From IMG/VR virus record IMGVR_UViG_3300042314_000634, positions 1-47,452 of that record: a DNA stretch of 47,452 nt; one strand, given 5' to 3'. This document shows, piece by piece, positions 40,801 to 45,999 of this stretch (position 1 is its first letter; each line of letters begins with the position of its first letter). The stretch comes from a virus. The position numbers were made by a program, and so were the translations under genes. The notes under the pieces are model-generated. The model searched no databases. It was not told the origin of the DNA and worked only from the letters and a program-made list of their open reading frames with translations.

Positions 40801-41840
40801 ACTTTATCACTCTTTGGGGATTTTTGTCCTTTCTCTATGTTTCCTGGAACTTGTCTTTTATCCATCAAAGCATGAACACGAAGAACTCGCATTGCTTCTT
40901 GTCTTGCAAACTCTACTCTATCCAATTTAAGAGCATCTTTGATACGATATTTCTTACCAGTTGCCGGGTCAGCAATTTCCATATTCATTATGTTGTCCCA
41001 ATCTACCGAGTCTGGTTCATAATCAATATCGCCCTCAATTGTCATTAACTTATCGTAGTATTTAGGGTCTTCAAATATATGGTCTTTTGCAATCTCCGAT
41101 GCTATTCTAATATCAGTAGTGTGTTCCATTTCTGTATTTACACCCTTTTTAAACTCTTTCTTTATAGTATCTAAATCTACTTTATGTTTATCAGCAATTT
41201 GAGCCAACGTCATACCTTTGGATAATCCACCAGGTATAAATTCCTTTTCTTCATTCAATCCTTTATTTAACATTTGGAATACATCTTTATTGTATTTGCC
41301 AAAGAACTTTTGGAATTGTTTTTCTTTTTCATCTGCTGAAAGATTACTACGGAACATATTTCTAACATCCGTTGCTCCAAATGAATTTGATGGTGTTTTA
41401 GAATACACATATCCCTTTGTCATATAACCTTCCATATCCTTATCGTTTTTATAAGGTTTGAAATATTGTCCACCTAAACGCATTGCATCTTTTTCACCTA
41501 ATGCTATAATAAGTGCAGTTGTTGTTTGATTAAAATCACGTAATATTTCTACTGGTTGATATGGGGATTTTACTTGAATGAATTTTGATGGTGAAACACC
41601 AAATACTTTAACTGCAATATCGCGTTTCTCATTAAAAGAAAGTGGTGATTTATTTGAGTCTTGCACATTTGATGTTGCAATATATACATTCTTTGCTCCA
41701 AATACAGAACAAAGATGTTTGTATGTTTTGTAGTGTCCTGCATGAAATGGTTGAAATCTACCCCCAAATATAACTACCTTTTCCTTTACCGATTCAGTCA
41801 GTAAGAAAGTTTCCACTAAATAGTTTGATAATTCATTCAT
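37839..41840 (-). CDS. Giant protein: HxGH nucleotidyltransferase plus ligase-like domain
   Basis: A 1333-residue protein. Residues 21-165 are a cytidylyltransferase/NMN-adenylyltransferase-like domain with GRFQPFHAGH (27-36) and GATDVR (155-160). Next comes a TTDIRIASEIAKDHIFEDPKYY helix region (about 240-265). A glycine-rich hydrophobic region lies near 560-620 (VGLTVGSMLLTGGISALAVG). The last 370 residues carry EKTDGQAL (Lys978), NLEVIYP (Glu1062), NEGIIFTYKG (Glu1305) and VFKMTG (Lys1317), in the order of motifs I, III, IV and V of ATP/NAD-dependent ligases. The N-terminus MNELSNYLVETFLLTE ends in an LxE site. It may be a packaged, ejected enzyme like T4 Alt. Substrates unknown. Confidence 0.65.
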   Translation of the reverse strand: MNELSNYLVETFLLTESVKEKVVIFGGRFQPFHAGHYKTYKHLCSVFGAKNVYIATSNVQDSNKSPLSFNEKRDIAVKVFGVSPSKFIQVKSPYQPVEILRDFNQTTTALIIALGEKDAMRLGGQYFKPYKNDKDMEGYMTKGYVYSKTPSNSFGATDVRNMFRSNLSADEKEKQFQKFFGKYNKDVFQMLNKGLNEEKEFIPGGLSKGMTLAQIADKHKVDLDTIKKEFKKGVNTEMEHTTDIRIASEIAKDHIFEDPKYYDKLMTIEGDIDYEPDSVDWDNIMNMEIADPATGKKYRIKDALKLDRVEFARQEAMRVLRVHALMDKRQVPGNIEKGQKSPKSDKVNQVNLALYNSYGEGIVKEASVKGSGYSPQILNQLVKNPDTGEDIKVSSALNYDRDHPAYKAAMMLVAKMGGSDRQKLQKVKQKAQSPSVAKSGETDNKASVGKVAKTAVSNPKAVVRAIGQKIKKWSEKEKEFFKGAHAPQSKERRSVGQWIGDKANGIVKGVVREAKHLGHEIKEAGEGFKAVFSGKKPDEKQKKAMIGVAKTVGLTVGSMLLTGGISALAVGPTKLMAGVGLHLAEHMMGEVLAGGVIKAALNAGVETITDETYIEYFTLQLADNIMNGAIPATVWAKVVDGYNKDKESGKVSEKDWEGPNELKEMAKVDMDKVEKYADSQLSPEDVVLGKETDHFFQRLNDPRNGKEISPAELTGFFKRLAKNKKKFLEFVKQYNEFVVKDKRTGINIPFMVQANKLIAKTIMRKDDFKSSTPVYTTETKLNEISKGIFGGTIKIGGQPVKIEVELIGADNKTREFVTKVVHIDSKYFSKLPIGSTFRIPARLFTTPGGGWYKVKHSAFEAINTKNHEPHGTADNNFNHHHKTSTYAPDYGYEPELDTIDFDDDNRKKEPGHQTDTKDTQNRGYEPIKKSVKESLIMEGGAYGHMNHPFDTDINLTFKDLKTIVSKALDGSLGVVREKTDGQALAISWKNGRLIAARNKGHLANGGANALDASGMASKFAGRGALSDAYNFAMKDLESAIRGLSQAQKDKIFMNGKAFMNLEVIYPTSVNVIPYGQALLVFHNAVEYNEAGNAVGQIKGAESVLAGMIKQVNAHIQSKYVIQGPPIVKLPKSENLSSQKGKFLTKISKLQSEFSLPDNAGVADYHQAWWKAYIQKGSKGLTSLEIEGLTKRWAFGDKSFRINLIGDEKARAWADGIEKQSKDKIAKENLMKFEEIFLGVGAEVLQFMQSVLTASPNEALQTIRKRLDTTIDKIKAEGTPAQIEKMKLELERLNSIGGFDKIVPNEGIIFTYKGNVFKMTGAFASLNQLLGIFY

Positions 41841-41844
41841 ATAC

Positions 41845-41854
41845 TATAAATATA
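41845..41854 (-). promoter_or_regulatory. Putative late promoter TATATTTATA, nearly touching the ATG
   Basis: An exact motif on the minus strand, only 4 nt before the ATG at 41840. If it is a -7-type element, the message would be leaderless or nearly so. Confidence 0.6.
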
Positions 41855-41913
41855 TACTTTTTTATTAAATAAGTTTTCTGTACAAAGTATAAGCGGGGGC
41901 ATCGTACTTATGA

Positions 41914-42948
41914 TTATTCAAAAATTGCAGAAGCACACGTTCTACATATGGTTTCATAAGATTTTTTTACTAATTCCACATGCTCTTCGTTACCCCAAAA
42001 ATCTGATAATTCTTGGCTTTTAAAATCACCAATTACGATTTCCATATCATAATCATTACAACATAAAAATGCCTTTCCTGCTGCATTTACATGAATCCAA
42101 CCAACAGGTCTACCACCAACTTCTCTACCATTTCCACAACTAACTACTTTTTTAGTTTCATCTCCACTTTGTAAATTACGAATTATAGATGATTTATTAC
42201 TCATTATACTATCTAATTCACCTGCTCTATCTACTAACGATGGAACTGAAAATATTTGCATAGTTGGAAATAATTCTCTTGCTAACTTTTCCTGTGTTGC
42301 CAATTCACCAGTTATTGGGTCTAAATCCATATCCGATGGAAAATCAGGACCTTTTGTTAGCCAACCACCTTTTTCTTCAAAAGAATATTCATTTGCACCG
42401 TTTATTTGAATTGACATTGTTTTATATTGAACCATTAATGGTAAATTATCAATAGCATATTCAATATTTGATATTAATTTATCAAATAATTTAGGATTTA
42501 CTCCTGCTCTTTTACTCCATAATTCTCTTTCAAATGCGGGAACATTTAAGCATATACCGTTTACTACACCTTTATATTTGTTTATTAAATCAACTTTTTC
42601 AGGAGTAAGTGTTGCACCATTTGATAAAACCATAAAACATAATTTGTATTTTTGACATATTTGTAATAATTCTTCAAAATGTGGATACAATAAAATTTCA
42701 TTATAATGTGCAGTATAAAAACCACCAAAACTTTTAGTTACCAAACCATTATCCTTTTCCCTTTCATCTATTAGATTTTTAATGATTTTTTCCAATAGTT
42801 CCGGACTCATTACTTCTCTTCCCTCTTTTGGATTTCCTTTTAAAACAACTGGACAAAACCAACATTTTGCATTACAAACTCCAAATGGGTCTAATTGCAA
42901 CTGATTAATTTTGTATTGTTGAAACTGATTTTGTATGTGTTCTATCAT
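41914..42948 (-). CDS. Radical SAM/SPASM-like enzyme
   Basis: A 344-residue protein. Cys25, Cys29 and Cys32 in VCNAKCWFC form the CxxxCxxC [4Fe-4S] cluster site of radical SAM enzymes. TARHYN-like GFYTAHYNEILLYP and VLSNGATLTPEKV follow the usual barrel order. A C-terminal cysteine-rich region (CGNG...FLCCNDYD...ICRTC) matches a SPASM or twitch domain holding a further cluster. Such enzymes use S-adenosylmethionine radicals to modify peptides or sugars. The location, after two glycosyltransferases in the fibre block, suggests modification of a virion protein or glycan. The substrate is unknown. The start region is duplicated upstream as a decayed repeat. Confidence 0.8.
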   Translation of the reverse strand: MIEHIQNQFQQYKINQLQLDPFGVCNAKCWFCPVVLKGNPKEGREVMSPELLEKIIKNLIDEREKDNGLVTKSFGGFYTAHYNEILLYPHFEELLQICQKYKLCFMVLSNGATLTPEKVDLINKYKGVVNGICLNVPAFERELWSKRAGVNPKLFDKLISNIEYAIDNLPLMVQYKTMSIQINGANEYSFEEKGGWLTKGPDFPSDMDLDPITGELATQEKLARELFPTMQIFSVPSLVDRAGELDSIMSNKSSIIRNLQSGDETKKVVSCGNGREVGGRPVGWIHVNAAGKAFLCCNDYDMEIVIGDFKSQELSDFWGNEEHVELVKKSYETICRTCASAIFE

Positions 42949-43008
42949 AGCTTATTTATTTTGTATTGTTGAAACTTATTTTTTATGTATCCTATTATAA
43001 TTTATTTA
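42909..43008. repeat. 50-bp imperfect tandem duplication at gene start
   Basis: Bases 42909-42958 (including the start codon and first codons of the radical SAM gene) are repeated at 42959-43008 with about nine changes. In the second unit the start codon has become ATA. The duplicated copy lies in the gap between the glycosyltransferase and radical SAM genes, which otherwise holds nothing. Confidence 0.8.
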
Positions 43009-43980
43009 TTAAAAACCTTTATTGTAAAAAAATTCATATAATAACAATACAGGTGTCTGGTGTATTTCGTACCATAATTTTTCAACATCTTCTCTTTTAA
43101 ATTTTATTTCACGTGGTTCGTTATTATATAATTGATGTGGTCTACATGAATATGGTAATTGTTGCTCTCCGTATGGCATTCCAATTCCCCCCGTAAAATG
43201 GTAAAAATTTATTCTATTACTATTTTCATTATATAAAGTCAATTTTCCATCATCTACTTTTATTATTTTTTTAGGGTTTTTATGACTATCCCAAGTATTC
43301 ATCCATTCACTATATGGTAATCCTACCACTTCTTCATTGTATAACGCTATTAAAAAATTAACCATATATTGTTCATTGTCAAATATTGGATTGCGTATAT
43401 CTTTAAATTCATCTGATAACAATTTTATAGTTTTTTCCAAAAGATGTGAATGTTTTATTTTATTAAATCCTAAAAATCCACCATTATAAATTTTATGTTC
43501 AAAATCCAAAGAATAATTATCTATAACATTTCCTAATGTTTTTCTTAATTCATTTTTAATAGTTGTATTTGCAATTTCCAATTCTTCTTCTGTTTTATAA
43601 TAGACTCTATGAATAAAATCACAATCATTTTCAACCGAACCAATTATTTTTCCGTCTTCTATATAATCAAACAAATAATCCATATTTGATAAAAATATAG
43701 TATCCGCATCTAATACTATTTCACAATCGGACATATGTTTTAATAATCCAACATATTTGAATAAACATTTACCATTCCAATCCGTATCATTAAATTCGCC
43801 ACATTCTATTTCAATTACTTCACAATATTTTTTAATAGTGTTTAATTTTTTATTATCAATACCACGATGTAAATATACTTTTAAAGGTATTTTATTTTCA
43901 TAATATTTCCAACTATTATATAATGCTATAAAATCACAATAATACATATCATCAACAAATACACTATAACTTTTACTCAT
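43009..43980 (-). CDS. GT-A glycosyltransferase (DxD type)
   Basis: The ATG at 43978-43980 overlaps the upstream stop as ATGA and gives 323 residues. A start 17 codons earlier would overlap much more. The sequence begins MSKSYSVFVDDMYYCDFIAL and contains IPLKVYLHRGIDN and FKYVGLLKHM. The metal-binding DxD is in VLDADTIFLSNM (Asp91, Asp93), and YNGGFLGFNK near residue 155 is typical of family 8-like acceptor loops. NFYHFTGG near the C-terminus supplies a late His. It should use a nucleotide-sugar donor. It directly follows another glycosyltransferase and a threonine-rich protein in one operon. Confidence 0.75.
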   Translation of the reverse strand: MSKSYSVFVDDMYYCDFIALYNSWKYYENKIPLKVYLHRGIDNKKLNTIKKYCEVIEIECGEFNDTDWNGKCLFKYVGLLKHMSDCEIVLDADTIFLSNMDYLFDYIEDGKIIGSVENDCDFIHRVYYKTEEELEIANTTIKNELRKTLGNVIDNYSLDFEHKIYNGGFLGFNKIKHSHLLEKTIKLLSDEFKDIRNPIFDNEQYMVNFLIALYNEEVVGLPYSEWMNTWDSHKNPKKIIKVDDGKLTLYNENSNRINFYHFTGGIGMPYGEQQLPYSCRPHQLYNNEPREIKFKREDVEKLWYEIHQTPVLLLYEFFYNKGF

Positions 43981-44948
43981 AATAAAACTGATTTTTGTTT
44001 TGTTTTTCGTATCCAATTCCAATAATGCCAACTTGCTGTATTGGGTGTTATTTTTAATTCTTCATTATATGGTAATGAATTAATATAATTTGCTTTGTAA
44101 AATTTACCATGCTCATTTGATGTTACTCCGGCGTTGTGAAATATATTCATCTTAAAGTAATCATCTTCATTAGATGTTGCCCAACTAAAATCAAAATTAG
44201 AATGGCAATTTGTAGTGTATCCTAATCTCCACCCACCCCATAATACTGCCCACATATCTGCACACCATATTTGTAAAGGGTGATATGGGGCTCTTTCTTC
44301 GCCGGGTGACATTGTTCTTCTATCCTCAATAACTTTTTCAGTATTTAAATCTGTAATATTTTTATATAATAATTCGGAATCTATTTCAACTCTATTCCAA
44401 AAATTATAATCTATACCTTTCATTAGATATTGTGCTCCAATAGAATTTAACTCATTATGTTCAATTAAAGATTCAGGTAAATCCATTATCTTACACATCG
44501 CATCTATTACATCTTGTCCTTTGGATTTAATGTATGAGTGTGCAATGTACCAACGCGTATCTGAACCATACCAACTATTATCATTTATCATTTCATATGT
44601 AATCCAATCTTTAATTGGTTTAGTAAAGATAATATCTGAATCGTGGTAGAATATTGATTCTTCTTTTAAATACGGATGTTGTAAAAAATGTTGCTTTAAG
44701 ATGTTCGGTCTGATTGATGAAATATAATGTTTCGTCTGTCTTGTATCATCATAGAAAAAGAAACGTGCTGCATATCCATTTGCCAATTTACTCCATTCTT
44801 CCGGTATTACACCTTTTTCTTTCCAACATACAATATCTATGTTATTCGGATTTATTCCCATTTCGATAAAGTTGGTAAGCATTGTTTCAACCTGCCAAGT
44901 ATAGTATAAATTAGCAGGTTGCGCACATATAAATCTTAAATTTTTCAT
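43977..44948 (-). CDS. GT-A glycosyltransferase-like protein (DSD type)
   Basis: A 323-residue protein with an N-terminal strand (LRFICAQPANLYYTWQVETM), then NNIDIVCWKEKG, and a DxD-like motif YHDSDIIFTKP (Asp103, Asp105). GAQYLMKGID, a DRRTMSPGEERAPYHPLQIWCADMWAVLWG block and a late FHNAGV follow, consistent with a sugar-transfer site. The tryptophan-rich middle (WCADMWAVLWGGWRLGY) is unusual and could bind a glycan acceptor. It lies just after the mucin-like protein and a 27-aa ORF. Glycosylation of the threonine-rich repeats is plausible but inferred. No membrane segment is seen. Confidence 0.65.
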   Translation of the reverse strand: MKNLRFICAQPANLYYTWQVETMLTNFIEMGINPNNIDIVCWKEKGVIPEEWSKLANGYAARFFFYDDTRQTKHYISSIRPNILKQHFLQHPYLKEESIFYHDSDIIFTKPIKDWITYEMINDNSWYGSDTRWYIAHSYIKSKGQDVIDAMCKIMDLPESLIEHNELNSIGAQYLMKGIDYNFWNRVEIDSELLYKNITDLNTEKVIEDRRTMSPGEERAPYHPLQIWCADMWAVLWGGWRLGYTTNCHSNFDFSWATSNEDDYFKMNIFHNAGVTSNEHGKFYKANYINSLPYNEELKITPNTASWHYWNWIRKTKQKSVLL

Positions 44949-44960
44949 AACTTTTTTATT

Positions 44961-45044
44961 TTATGGATAAGTTCTTACAACTATTGTAGAACTATTAATG
45001 TTTGTAACATATACTTTTGATGGTTGATAGTAGATGTATCTCAT
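44961..45044 (-). CDS. 27-aa small ORF between mucin-like protein and glycosyltransferase
   Basis: Its ATG (45042-45044) forms the same TAATATG junction with the upstream stop that links other neighbouring genes here. It ends 12 nt before the next start. It encodes MRYIYYQPSKVYVTNINSST and then IVVRTYP, a compact beta-hairpin-like sequence. It fills the whole gap, which supports it as a real micro-gene, possibly a fibre-associated beta module. Function unknown. Confidence 0.5.
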   Translation of the reverse strand: MRYIYYQPSKVYVTNINSSTIVVRTYP

Positions 45045-45045
45045 A

Positions 45046-45999
45046 TTATGAACAACTTCCTTGTGGCCCATTAACCGTTATTGCTCCCCCCGCACTTACC
45101 GTTCCAATTCTTGCACAAATTGTTAGGCTACCTCCTCCTTGTAGTTCTACACCATAATTCCAAGTACCATCGCAAGATTGATAATCATAATAATCTGCAA
45201 ATTCATCACTATTAGACAAGAAATAAAACTGGCAATCAGGACCAGCAGTTGTTGTTGTAGTTGTTGTAGTAGTTGTTGGTGCTGCCGTAGTTGTTGTAGT
45301 AGTTGTCGTTGGTGCCGCTGTTGTTGTAGTTGTTGTAGTGGTAGTCGTAGTTGTTGTAGTAGTTGTTGGTTCTACTGCACAATTAATATTTCTAATTTCA
45401 ACCACATATATTAAATATGAACTATCATATACAGCAACATAATAATTTCCATTTGCTAATCCAAATTGACTCTGGGTTAAACTATATTCATTAGGATTAC
45501 TAAAATCAATCACCGAATTACCGATATGATAAACATAATTACCAGACCCATTATTTACACCCGTTATATTAATAAATCCAGTTCCCAAATATCCAGTACA
45601 TCCTTGTGATATTGTCATATTCAATGGAGGTAAAGTTGTAGTTGTAGTTGTAGTAGTTGTTGGTGCAGCCGTTGTTGTCGTTGTAGTTGGTGCAGCCGTT
45701 GTTGTCGTTGTAGTTGGTGCAGCCGTTGTTGTAGTAGTGGTTGGTCCCGCCGTTGTTGTAGTTGTTGTTGGTGCAGCCGTTGTTGTAGTAGTTGTTGGTG
45801 CTGCCGTAGTTGTTGTTGTAGTACCACCTGCGCTTTTACCATAAAACTCATCCATTCTTAAATCATTACTACCATTGGTTACATATGATACCCCATATAC
45901 AGTACCAGCACTTGCCATATCAATTTCCGTATTGAATGCAATTCCCCTATCAGTATTAAACAAAGCAAATGATATTTCGCCGGATGCTGGTAATGCCAT
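45046..45999 (-). CDS. Threonine-rich (mucin-like) virion protein
   Basis: A 317-residue protein. The N-terminal module (MALPASGEISFALFNTDRGI, ending RMDEFYGKSAGG) resembles the start of the glycine-rich adhesin at 7642. Two long threonine blocks with AAP or AGP spacers follow: about residues 57-121 and 208-254 (TTTTTTAAP units). They separate two small beta-rich domains: LNMTISQGCTGYLGTGFINI and CQFYFLSNSDEFADYYDYQ. Threonine/proline/alanine blocks like these are extended linkers and classic O-glycosylation targets. Two glycosyltransferases are encoded right after it. It starts with a TAATG overlap with the preceding fibre gene. Probably a surface-exposed fibre or adhesin. Confidence 0.7.
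   Translation of the reverse strand: MALPASGEISFALFNTDRGIAFNTEIDMASAGTVYGVSYVTNGSNDLRMDEFYGKSAGGTTTTTTAAPTTTTTTAAPTTTTTTAGPTTTTTTAAPTTTTTTAAPTTTTTTAAPTTTTTTTTTLPPLNMTISQGCTGYLGTGFINITGVNNGSGNYVYHIGNSVIDFSNPNEYSLTQSQFGLANGNYYVAVYDSSYLIYVVEIRNINCAVEPTTTTTTTTTTTTTTTTAAPTTTTTTTTAAPTTTTTTTTTTAGPDCQFYFLSNSDEFADYYDYQSCDGTWNYGVELQGGGSLTICARIGTVSAGGAITVNGPQGSCS
45237..45830 (-). repeat. Threonine-codon simple repeats (two blocks)
   Basis: Two blocks, 45237-45376 and about 45637-45830, of repeated ACA/ACT/ACG threonine codons (seen on the plus strand as GTTGTTGTAGTTG-like runs) with GCTGCACCA spacers. The second block shows a unit of about 33 bp. Low-complexity DNA of this type is prone to length variation. 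Confidence 0.85.

Noticed and set aside
41841-41913. Intergenic GC-rich patch considered as a tRNA or terminator
   Set aside because: It is too short for a tRNA, has no cloverleaf arms or anticodon loop that I can fold, and the ATAAG/CTTAT pairing has a 13-nt loop without a T-run.
45237-45830. Regularly spaced repeats that could look like a CRISPR array
   Set aside because: The repeat follows the codon frame and encodes threonine runs. There are no unique spacers of constant length and no cas genes.
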